6,395 nucleotides of DNA. It comes from Dehalococcoidales bacterium. GTDB lineage: Bacteria; Chloroflexota; Dehalococcoidia; Dehalococcoidales; JAQTVP01. Shown one piece after another: positions 1-5,569 of the stretch (position 1 is its first letter; the number at the start of each line of letters is the position of its first letter). The stretch spans positions 1 to 6,395 of the forward strand of contig JAQTVP010000096.1 of the NCBI GenBank assembly GCA_028707015.1, written 5' to 3'. A program made the position numbers and the translations under genes. The notes beneath the pieces were generated by a model. That model saw nothing but the letters and a program-made list of their open reading frames with translations. It was not told the DNA's origin and did not search any database.

Positions 1-137
1 ATGCTATGCAACTTATTGACGGTACACTTGTGCAAGTTGACGGATTTACAGGAGAGGTAAAAATCATAAACGAGAACAAAAACACTAATCGGTATAAAGT
101 ACAGAATAAAATAAATCCGGAATCTGTAATACGCTGA
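1..137 (+). CDS. C-terminal fragment of a PEP-utilising-enzyme mobile-domain protein (5' end outside window)
   Basis: The frame beginning at base 3 is open to a TGA at 135-137 and gives 44 residues starting AMQLIDGTLVQVDGFTGEVK. The pattern (A/T)-x-L-(I)-DG-x-x-V-x-VDG-x-x-G-x-V is the end of the phosphohistidine swivelling domain of PEP synthase, pyruvate phosphate dikinase and rifampin phosphotransferase-like enzymes, which carries a phosphoryl group between active sites. Only the last strands are present; the catalytic histidine lies upstream, outside the window, so the exact enzyme cannot be named. The last ~25 residues are Asn/Lys-rich and extend beyond the usual domain end. A hairpin terminator follows about 65 bp downstream. 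The gene is convergent with the minus-strand operon and probably unrelated to it in function. The family call rests on a short motif, so confidence is moderate. Confidence 0.62.
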   Translation, partial: AMQLIDGTLVQVDGFTGEVKIINENKNTNRYKVQNKINPESVIR

Positions 138-177
138 ACTCTATGCCTGGATTAATATGAAATCATGCTTCCTATCT

Positions 178-201
178 GCTAATACTCTATATCAAATTAG
201 C
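178..201. repeat. Inverted repeat GCTAAT / ATTAGC next to the terminator
   Basis: GCTAAT at 178-183 is matched exactly by ATTAGC at 196-201, with a 12-nt AT-rich loop. Just upstream, TCTGCT at 175-180 is a second copy of the terminator's right arm (216-221), so AGCAGA (207-212) could pair with either. It may add to transcription termination in this convergent gap; no other role is evident. Confidence 0.35.
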
Positions 202-203
202 TT

Positions 204-237
204 AATAGCAGAATATCTGCTGTTTTAAACTATTTTT
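204..237 (+). terminator. Intrinsic terminator between convergent genes
   Basis: A perfect 6-bp stem (AGCAGA 207-212, loop ATA, TCTGCT 216-221) extends by T-G, A-T and A-T pairs to 204-224. It is followed by TTTTAAACTATTTTT on the plus strand. It lies 67 bp past the stop of the upstream plus gene. On the minus strand the hairpin also forms but is followed by a poorer T-run (ATTAAGC), so it would be at best a weak terminator for the opposing operon that stops at 283. Confidence 0.55.
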
Positions 238-282
238 CATCACTTAAGTACATTTATGCACAAAATCACCAGCTTGCTATTA

Positions 283-669
283 TTAAATATCTTTAGCATC
301 TTTAGCAAGACTCTCCAGAATACCAAGTATACCGATAACAGCACGCTGCACTTGGACTGGCTCTCGTGCTAATGTATTAGCCACAAAAGTGTCCAGCCCT
401 TTCTTCTGCAAATCCTTAGGGTCTTCAATATCAAGAAATTGCTTGTTGGACAGATAACCAGCTAATGTGAATAACTCACTTTCTTCAAAACCCAGAGGCA
501 TAGCAATCTTTCGCAAAATTTTAGCTGATGGGAAACGTTCCCCTTTCTCTATCCGAGCCAGATGGGATGAGGACACTCCAGTACTGGCACCAAGCTGACA
601 TAGTGTCAATTCTGCATAAAGCCTTTGTTGCCTAAGCATCTTACCCAGTTCTGCATTATTATTTCTCAT
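283..669 (-). CDS. XRE-family helix-turn-helix transcriptional regulator, last gene of the operon
   Basis: The 128-aa protein has an XRE/Cro-type HTH at residues ~8-62: LGKMLRQQRL, then TLCQLGASTGVSSSHLARIE as the helix-turn-helix, KGERFPS and a closing helix ending ELFTLAGYL. Residues ~75-128 are a helical tail (REPVQVQRAVIGILGILESL) that may serve in dimerisation or ligand sensing. The ATG at 669-667 is chosen because it overlaps the TGA of the upstream membrane gene as ATGA, the sign of translational coupling, and because the HTH begins right after it. The same frame is open up to an ATG at 771, but that extension would lie inside the upstream gene and gives a Cys/Phe-rich stretch unlike this family. 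It is a DNA-binding regulator by family knowledge; its target is unknown, with the divergent control region at 5460-5610 an obvious candidate (inference). Confidence 0.88.
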   Translation of the reverse strand: MRNNNAELGKMLRQQRLYAELTLCQLGASTGVSSSHLARIEKGERFPSAKILRKIAMPLGFEESELFTLAGYLSNKQFLDIEDPKDLQKKGLDTFVANTLAREPVQVQRAVIGILGILESLAKDAKDI

Positions 670-896
670 TTCTCTATCGTTTTCCTTTTCATTTCCCGTA
701 TAGCCACACCCAAAAAGAAAAAGCCCAGCAAAGTTAAGACAACAGCTATTCCAAATTCCACAATTACACAAAATGTGTTAGGTTCACAAAAAGTAACCTT
801 ACCTTTTTGCCATATATTAAAAAAGACATATGCCCATGTTCCTCCACAGTGAATTAGGGAAATGGATACTACAGCTAATCCAATGTATATCATCAT
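666..896 (-). CDS. Small two-helix membrane protein, function unknown
   Basis: The 76-aa protein has two hydrophobic segments, roughly residues 2-27 (IYIGLAVVSISLIHCGGTWAY) and 45-67 (VIVEFGIAVVLTLLGFFFLG). They are joined by a short loop, IWQKGKVTFCEPN. The basic tail REMKRKTIEK suggests the C terminus is cytoplasmic, hence probably both termini. The gene starts 19 nt after the stop of the anchored surface protein and ends in an ATGA overlap with the XRE gene, so membrane protein and regulator are very likely made together. ATGATG at 896-891 has no visible Shine-Dalgarno, suggesting re-initiation after the upstream gene. I do not recognise the family. The tight coupling to a regulator could mean it sequesters or signals to that regulator, as some small membrane proteins do, but nothing in the sequence proves this. 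Confidence 0.75.
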   Translation of the reverse strand: MMIYIGLAVVSISLIHCGGTWAYVFFNIWQKGKVTFCEPNTFCVIVEFGIAVVLTLLGFFFLGVAIREMKRKTIEK

Positions 897-915
897 CTAT
901 CTAATATCTAAAAAG

Positions 916-1989
916 TTAATATGGTCTCCGGCGAACAAATATAAATATTATCAATCCAAATATTACTATTGCCCCACCAGTAATCCCGGCAACCATCAGC
1001 CAATTAGTCTCTGATGGTTCCGCTGTAATTACTTCTTCCTTTTCCGCTTCTTCTGCTGCAGGAGGTGCTATCACTTCTTCCTTTTCCGCTTCTTCTGCTG
1101 CAGGAGGCGTTATAACCTCTCCTGACTCCACTGGTTTAACCGCACCAATAATGGCAAACTCTGTAAAATGAGAAACAGAGGCGGTGACAGTGTTATTATC
1201 AGTATTAACTATACATTCCAGTTCTATCCATTCTCTGGTTACTTCATCATAATAGGCTAAAGTCAGATCTGCTTCGGATACTCCTTCGGGTAAAGTGTTC
1301 GGGTCATAGCTGTAAACCATAGTTATTGGCGGGCTAAAGGTTGCTCTGGCAGGTCCGAAATTATAAGTCAGGCCGATAATATGTGATTCTTCAGGAGGCG
1401 GTGGCGGACTGGTATCTACTTCTGATGTCAGTACGGTTATTGGTTCGCCCTTTTCATCAAGAGCAATAGTACCCTCAGGAATAGTTAAGGTTAGCATCCC
1501 ATCCGCAGAAGTAGCCTGTATTGTTTCCTCTATTTTGCCATCAGCGCTAATTGGCAGGCTTTCCTTTGTACCAAAAAGGTTTACCACTACTTCAGGTGTT
1601 AGCGATGGTCCTGCACTAACGATTAAGGACAAGTCAAGTTCTGTAGTTTCACCGCTGTCAAAGAGATAGCTCTGAGTGGCAGCTAAACCATTTACATAGA
1701 ATGTTATCGTTGCTGCCTCTTCAATATCTCCTTTGACAATAAGCTTCGTTCCCAGCGGGTCGCTGCTGCCGTATTTACCTTGCTCGGTACTAATAATGGG
1801 ATTATAGGTTCCGGTAATAATTCCCTCAGCCACAGCCTCAACCAAAGTACCTATTGGCGCCGCGCTGCCGTTTATGGTTACACTGCCATAAAAAGCGTGC
1901 GGCAGCGGCGGCATATCAGCGGCAAATACCGGTATGGTACCAAGTATCAGTATTAGCGACATAACTATAAAGATGGTCAGCTTTCTCAT
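916..1989 (-). CDS. Secreted, membrane-anchored surface protein with beta-sandwich domains and Pro/Glu stalk
   Basis: The 357-aa protein has a signal peptide at residues 1-23 (IFIVMSLILILGTIPVFA, then ADMPP). Residues ~30-125 form a beta-rich module opening HAFYGSVTINGSAAPIGTLVEA, like carboxypeptidase-regulatory-like folds. Residues ~135-283 form a second beta module (TLTIPEGTIALDEKGEPI, later YYDEVTREWIELECIV and SVSHFTEFAI) resembling ZU5/UPA-like extracellular domains. A stalk at 284-327 contains two 14-residue repeats, VITPPAAEEAEKEE and VIAPPAAEEAEKEE. A single membrane helix spans ~329-352, and the tail is RRRPY. This places the body outside the cell, held by a C-terminal anchor. The ATG at 1989 has a good ribosome site, AGGAGA (2001-1996). 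It lies 65 bp downstream of the large beta-helix gene, so the two may be displayed together. No catalytic motif is visible; a structural, adhesive or binding role is inferred. Confidence 0.85.
   Translation of the reverse strand: MRKLTIFIVMSLILILGTIPVFAADMPPLPHAFYGSVTINGSAAPIGTLVEAVAEGIITGTYNPIISTEQGKYGSSDPLGTKLIVKGDIEEAATITFYVNGLAATQSYLFDSGETTELDLSLIVSAGPSLTPEVVVNLFGTKESLPISADGKIEETIQATSADGMLTLTIPEGTIALDEKGEPITVLTSEVDTSPPPPPEESHIIGLTYNFGPARATFSPPITMVYSYDPNTLPEGVSEADLTLAYYDEVTREWIELECIVNTDNNTVTASVSHFTEFAIIGAVKPVESGEVITPPAAEEAEKEEVIAPPAAEEAEKEEVITAEPSETNWLMVAGITGGAIVIFGLIIFIFVRRRPY
1031..1114 (-). repeat. Two-copy 42-bp tandem repeat encoding the stalk
   Basis: Copies at 1031-1072 and 1073-1114 are identical over their first 35 bases and differ only in the last seven. 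In the protein they give the two 14-residue Pro-Ala-Glu-Lys units of the stalk next to the membrane helix. The near identity indicates recent duplication and makes the stalk length prone to change by slippage or recombination without breaking the frame. Confidence 0.9.
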
Positions 1990-2009
1990 AGCTTATCTCC
2001 TGTTAATAA

Positions 2010-2034
2010 GGGGGAGCTCCAAATAGAGCCCCCC
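2010..2034 (-). promoter_or_regulatory. GC-rich hairpin between the two surface-protein genes
   Basis: GGGGG (2010-2014), one bulged A, GCTC (2016-2019), a 6-nt loop and GAGC-CCCCC (2026-2034) form a 9-bp stem in the 65-bp gap. On the transcribed strand it ends nine bases before the Shine-Dalgarno of the 357-aa gene and is followed by TTATTAA, a poor T-tract. It could be a partial terminator, an mRNA processing or 3'-end protecting stem that lowers expression of the downstream genes relative to the beta-helix gene, or a translation control element. Confidence 0.5.
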
Positions 2035-2054
2035 CTGTTAAATCATTATCTTGT

Positions 2055-4958
2055 TTACGGTAAGTATTCACCGGCATACAGGTATGATTCCTCTGCACTA
2101 TAGTAAATATTTAAGATACTTCCACTAAGGCTATCGTAGATACCAGATACTACACCACAGCACAAAGTCTCCCAGTTAAACTCCTTATAGTTCCACTGTA
2201 TCGAGCCATCAGGGAAGAGCCAGAGCTGAAAGTAGTTCAGATTGGATTCCAAATCACAACATACTGATGTCACCCAGTGAATTATGACCTTATCACTAAT
2301 AGCATCATATTCCACCGCATAGTAGCCGTCTCCTGTTACCAGATCGTCGCACCAGGCAACAATGAAATCAGCAGTAGGATAGTCATCTTTAAATTCCCAC
2401 ATGGTTCCATAATCGCAACAGTTTTCGGCAGTTTCTCCGGATTCCAGCAGTTCAATGTAACCTTCTGCACTCACCTCTATGTCAGTTATATCTTTACCGG
2501 TAAAGGGGAATGTCCAAGGCAATGTATAGGTGAATGAATAATCACTACCGTCATCAGTTACGTAGTAAGCACTTGATGGAGTTACCTCATACCAGTCAAA
2601 GGTAACAGACCATAGTCCTGCTGCCAGTAGTGGGACGCCGGATAAAGACCGCGGGGTAAAGCTGAAGCCGGCCAGCGTATCGGGACCATTTTCCATGAAA
2701 ACCCAGTAGCCATAGGTGGGTAACATTACAGTAGGGGCACCAGCACGGATAAAGTTCCACGCAGGCTGAGCCAGCGGCGGACTGACTACCATGCTGTAGC
2801 CGGTAATATCACCAGTTACCATATACAGTGATGTCAGTGCACTGTTGGTAGGCATGGAATCAAGTGAGGCTAAACCAACCAGGTTCCACCCCTGATATAT
2901 CTCTTTAGTTGGTGTTGAGGGGTCTGAACCGTAAAGAATAGCAGCGGTATCGGGAGCGGCCATCCTTACGTAGATAGCATCACACGGTTTAAGCGCATAA
3001 TCAGCATCTTCACCGATGAGCGGCAACCAGTCCTGTGTGGCGCCATCAAAAGCATAAGCGGGGCTGGTAGCATGGATATTGAGTCCATCACCAAGGGCGA
3101 CATACTCATCCCATGTGTCACAGCCAGCATCAAGGGCAATTGGCGTGGAGAATTTGTTCCAGCCGGTAATCAGAGAAACCGTTGGTTCTCCAAAGTAGGC
3201 AATGTTATCATCAAGCGCTGTCTGGAAATCTCTGGTCAGCCACGGTATATAGCTAACATCAGCGCTAACCATATCACCTGTACCGCCGGGGTTAGTTGCT
3301 TCACATTCGGGGCCACTGATATCCCCCCAGAAGTTCTTGATAGCGCCAAGTGAATTAGCGGTATCAGCATTTTCAACTCCGTAGGTAGTATTACCTATAA
3401 AATTGTTGTATTTTACAGTTACTCCGTTAGCGGAGTCATATATTTTTACACCAACATCATTTGCCGTTAATGTATTTTCTTCAATAGTGACATTGGTTAA
3501 TGTCTGTCCCGCGGCTCCAGTACGTATACCCTGGGCAAAATTCTCAATAGTATTACCGGTAATAGTTATTGCAGCCTGTGTTTCTAAAAGACCATTTCGA
3601 GCCATTATGCCCGACAAGACTATACTGGTAACATCAGTTGAGATACTATTACCACTGATAATGGTATTGGAACGTTCGGTGGTAATACCGCGTACTATAT
3701 AGCCACTAAAGGTATTATCCGCTATGGTAATAGGACCAGTACCTTCATCCGGATTAATGTACATGGCTTCAAAGCCATTATCACCAGAGCCAAGATGGGT
3801 AAAGGTATTACCATGAATATTGAGGCCAGAAATATCCACACCGGGTACAGCAGCTTTACTATAAGTCTGCAACCCCTGAGAAACATCATTTAAAACATCA
3901 TCATCGGTATTAGTGATTTCAAAAGCATTGCCAGATATTTCAACATCGCTGGCACCAATAATCATCCCGCTGGAATAGTAACCAGCTACGGGATCAGGAC
4001 CCTGAATGGCAAAACCGCTAATCGCTGCTCCCTGAGCCAGAATCTCAATGTTAGCGGCGACAACTGGCCAGGAAGTGGAGATTGTCATGGCCACGCCCTT
4101 GATGGTAGCGCCAGCTGCGCCAACCAGATTAAGATTATCTTTACCAGCCGGAATATTAATGTCTTCGGAATAAGTTCCGGCAGTTACGTTAACCATATCA
4201 CCGGCTGATGCCGCATCAATAGCGTCTTGTATGCAGCCATAATAGACCGCGCCGTTTATAGTAATGTCATCAACATAGGCTTCGCTGTTGACGACCCAGT
4301 TATCCAGCTCTATTTCCAAGGCAGTAACAAAAGTATCGCCATCAACAGATACATCTACAGTACCGGCTTTCCATTCTGCTAGTGTGCCATAGATGAAGTT
4401 TTCACTGCCAGCGCCAGTAAGCGGTCCGGGCGGGCCGGAACTAAGCCAGGCATTAGCGGTATCATCTATAACGATGGGGCCTTCGCCATCATCACTAAAA
4501 GTTTGGTACCAAGCACCGGTCAATGCACCGTAAGTTGGCCAACCGCTTGCACAATGCACCTCGGCATTATATGCATATTCAAAGACCAGAGCATCATCGG
4601 CGGTGCCGTCACCATTAGTATCCACTTTTACATCAACGTGCGGCGGATACCCGACAACCAGATACTCCTGCCAGGAGATCGAAGAAAGAGAGCTCAGGGT
4701 TGTTCCTGAAGGCATATTGACAACAATTCTGGCTTCGTCTCCTGCTGCAACAGCTCCCGTATCCAGATGAGCCGAGTAGCTCCCGGTACTGGCTTGTGCT
4801 GTGGACCACTCGGCAGTAGAATCCACATTTTTAGTGGTCAGTTCCAATGGATAGACATTAAATGTCACCGGTACTGCCGCTACCGGTGTTACTGTCACCA
4901 GACTGAAGCTCAGCACCAGTATCAGAGTTAACATTATACTGATTATTTTCTTTTTCAA
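2055..4958 (-). CDS. Large secreted parallel beta-helix protein with GWN module and Cys-pair C-terminal domain
   Basis: The 967-aa exported protein has a signal peptide at residues 1-28 (IMLTLILVLSFSLVTVTPVAA). Residues ~30-235 look like a beta-sandwich containing DTNGDGTADD (113-122), a calcium-loop-like motif. A parallel beta-helix covers ~238-570, opening GCIQDAIDAASAGD with repeated I-x-x-N-x-(I/F) rungs (ISGNAF, IHGNTF, IADNTF, ISGNSI, ITGNTI, IEENTL) and closing NFWGDISGPE as in NosD-like helices. Residues ~595-770 contain twin GWN motifs (LITGWNKFSTP, IYQGWNLVGL) and YGYWVFMENGPDTLAGF. Residues ~780-967 form a last beta-rich domain with three CC pairs (847-848, 900-901, 933-934). The start is TTG at 4958: an in-frame TAA lies two codons upstream, and AGGAGGT sits five bases before it. 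There is no C-terminal anchor or LPXTG, so it is secreted or held non-covalently. Such folds usually bind or cleave polysaccharide; the substrate is unknown and no catalytic residues are assignable. Confidence 0.88.
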   Translation of the reverse strand: MKKKIISIMLTLILVLSFSLVTVTPVAAVPVTFNVYPLELTTKNVDSTAEWSTAQASTGSYSAHLDTGAVAAGDEARIVVNMPSGTTLSSLSSISWQEYLVVGYPPHVDVKVDTNGDGTADDALVFEYAYNAEVHCASGWPTYGALTGAWYQTFSDDGEGPIVIDDTANAWLSSGPPGPLTGAGSENFIYGTLAEWKAGTVDVSVDGDTFVTALEIELDNWVVNSEAYVDDITINGAVYYGCIQDAIDAASAGDMVNVTAGTYSEDINIPAGKDNLNLVGAAGATIKGVAMTISTSWPVVAANIEILAQGAAISGFAIQGPDPVAGYYSSGMIIGASDVEISGNAFEITNTDDDVLNDVSQGLQTYSKAAVPGVDISGLNIHGNTFTHLGSGDNGFEAMYINPDEGTGPITIADNTFSGYIVRGITTERSNTIISGNSISTDVTSIVLSGIMARNGLLETQAAITITGNTIENFAQGIRTGAAGQTLTNVTIEENTLTANDVGVKIYDSANGVTVKYNNFIGNTTYGVENADTANSLGAIKNFWGDISGPECEATNPGGTGDMVSADVSYIPWLTRDFQTALDDNIAYFGEPTVSLITGWNKFSTPIALDAGCDTWDEYVALGDGLNIHATSPAYAFDGATQDWLPLIGEDADYALKPCDAIYVRMAAPDTAAILYGSDPSTPTKEIYQGWNLVGLASLDSMPTNSALTSLYMVTGDITGYSMVVSPPLAQPAWNFIRAGAPTVMLPTYGYWVFMENGPDTLAGFSFTPRSLSGVPLLAAGLWSVTFDWYEVTPSSAYYVTDDGSDYSFTYTLPWTFPFTGKDITDIEVSAEGYIELLESGETAENCCDYGTMWEFKDDYPTADFIVAWCDDLVTGDGYYAVEYDAISDKVIIHWVTSVCCDLESNLNYFQLWLFPDGSIQWNYKEFNWETLCCGVVSGIYDSLSGSILNIYYSAEESYLYAGEYLP

Positions 4959-4963
4959 CCTTT

Positions 4964-4970
4964 ACCTCCT
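4964..4970 (-). promoter_or_regulatory. Shine-Dalgarno fixing a TTG start
   Basis: AGGAGGT on the minus strand lies five bases before TTG at 4958. Its first A is the last base of the TGA that ends the 63-aa gene (TGAGGAGGT), so the two genes are probably translationally coupled. The in-frame TAA just upstream of TTG leaves no other start before the signal peptide. Confidence 0.85.
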
Positions 4971-5161
4971 CAAATCATTGAGGTATTATTTTTATTGAGT
5001 TTTGTTTTCTCCGTATCACCTCCTCTTAAAAATCGGAGCTTTATTATAGATATCATTAAATCCAGATATCCTTTCCAGCATTGAGGTTCATAGTAACAAG
5101 CACGCGAATATTTAGAGGTAACACTATAGTGCTCACATTGCTCACCAAGACATAAACTCAC
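4970..5161 (-). CDS. Small four-cysteine protein, function unknown
   Basis: The 63-aa protein starts with GTG at 5161, with AAAGGGA about 10 bases upstream. Its first 30 residues hold four cysteines spaced C-x4-C-x12-C-x5-C (C4, C9, C22, C28) around CLGEQCEHYS and ACYYEPQCWKGY. That pattern could bind zinc or an iron-sulfur cluster. The rest is a short hydrophobic helix (LDLMISIIKLRFL) and a polar Lys/Asn tail. There is no signal peptide. It sits 39 bp after the 74-aa gene, and its stop overlaps the ribosome site of the beta-helix gene, which argues for a real, coupled gene rather than chance. I do not recognise the family. A metal-binding adaptor or regulator is possible; a fortuitous open frame within a long leader is the alternative. 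Confidence 0.5.
   Translation of the reverse strand: MSLCLGEQCEHYSVTSKYSRACYYEPQCWKGYLDLMISIIKLRFLRGGDTEKTKLNKNNTSMI
5015..5027 (-). promoter_or_regulatory. Strong Shine-Dalgarno-like sequence without its own start codon
   Basis: AAGAGGAGGTGAT on the minus strand is almost fully complementary to the conserved 16S rRNA 3' end. It lies inside the end of the 63-aa gene, about 57-69 bases before the TTG start of the beta-helix gene. No ATG, GTG or TTG follows at a usable distance; the only GTG overlaps the motif itself. It may be a ribosome standby or pausing site, or a relic of another start. Confidence 0.45.
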
Positions 5162-5200
5162 TATCTTTTAGTCCCTTTCAATGTATCAGTAAACGCCTTA

Positions 5201-5425
5201 CTATCTAACAATTGTATTCAGTAGTTCTTCACTCTTACCGTTACGTGGTGTTAATGGTGTTTTTTCATCTGAGAACATAATCAGCAGTTTATTGCGTATA
5301 TCTATCAGGTGATAAAAATATTTTGTATTACAAAAACCCTTCTTTTTTCTGGCTTCGCTTAACCTGTCCACTTCTGCACTTATCAAATCTATCAGCGTTT
5401 TAGTATCATCTCTCTTTAAATACAA
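5201..5425 (-). CDS. Small helical protein, first gene of the operon, function unknown
   Basis: The 74-aa, charged, mostly helical protein contains TKTLIDLISAEVDRLSEARK and KYFYHLIDIRNKLLIMFSDE, with a polar C terminus. There is no signal peptide or membrane segment, so it is probably cytoplasmic. The start used is TTG at 5425, with a partial GAGGG site upstream; the same frame stays open to a TAA at 5462-5464 without any ATG or GTG, so the true N terminus is uncertain. A better-looking ATG at 5453 lies in another frame and runs only 15 codons (METFTEGGNIVFKER) to TGA at 5406-5408; adding two bases to the GAGAGA run near 5410 would fuse it to this protein. It is the first gene after a consensus promoter at 5492-5520. 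I do not recognise the family. Confidence 0.5.
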   Translation of the reverse strand: MYLKRDDTKTLIDLISAEVDRLSEARKKKGFCNTKYFYHLIDIRNKLLIMFSDEKTPLTPRNGKSEELLNTIVR

Positions 5426-5466
5426 TGTTTCCGCCCTCAGTAAATGTTTCCATAACTTTCTTTAAC

Positions 5467-5481
5467 GTACAGTTTATGTAC
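5467..5481. promoter_or_regulatory. Inverted repeat at the operon transcript start, possible operator
   Basis: GTACA (5467-5471) and TGTAC (5477-5481) are perfect arms around GTTTA. It lies just downstream of the predicted minus-strand transcription start (~5485), where a bound repressor would block elongation or an RNA stem would sit at the 5' end. A related stretch, TACAGTTTTAT, occurs at 5561-5571 beside the plus-strand promoter, which hints at a shared half-site. Confidence 0.4.
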
Positions 5482-5491
5482 TTTAGCGGAC

Positions 5492-5520
5492 ATTATAGTT
5501 TGCCATATGGCGAATGTCAA
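5492..5520 (-). promoter_or_regulatory. Consensus sigma-70 promoter for the minus-strand operon
   Basis: On the minus strand, TTGACA (5520-5515) is followed by a 17-bp spacer (5514-5498) and TATAAT (5497-5492), a perfect match to the housekeeping consensus in both boxes and in spacing. Transcription would start near 5485, giving a leader of about 60 bases to the TTG at 5425. The spacer holds a 10-bp palindrome, so this strong promoter is probably repressed by a DNA-binding protein. Confidence 0.85.
5502..5511. promoter_or_regulatory. Palindromic operator candidate inside the minus-strand promoter
   Basis: GCCATATGGC is a perfect 10-bp palindrome, extended after one mismatch by TT (5499-5500) and AA (5513-5514). 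It sits between the -35 and -10 boxes of the minus promoter, a classic site for repressor binding. The XRE proteins encoded on either side are the obvious candidates; this is inference from position. Confidence 0.55.
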
Positions 5521-5569
5521 TACCTTCAATTTAATCTTTGATAAATTGGGGAATATAGTATACAGTTTT

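Noticed and set aside
1..60. Short frame from ATG at base 1 (19 codons)
   Set aside because: The +3 frame gives a recognisable mobile-domain end; the base-1 frame is chance.
670..771. N-terminal extension of the minus-strand XRE protein from ATG 771
   Set aside because: It overlaps most of the membrane-protein gene in another frame, while ATG 669 forms an ATGA coupling with that gene's stop and directly precedes the HTH.
625..852. Plus-strand open frame of 75 codons
   Set aside because: It is antisense to the coupled membrane-protein/XRE genes, has no ribosome site and low-complexity Lys/Thr content; a shadow.
3360..3960. Regular spacing of similar short segments in the beta-helix gene, considered as a CRISPR-like or DNA repeat array
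   Set aside because: The periodicity is at protein level (I-x-x-N-x-I rungs about 20-30 residues apart) with no conserved DNA repeat or unique spacers.
2277..4709. Plus-strand open frames of 68-99 codons opposite the beta-helix gene
   Set aside because: All are antisense to a convincing 967-aa protein with signal peptide and repeats; none has a domain-like sequence or a promoter.
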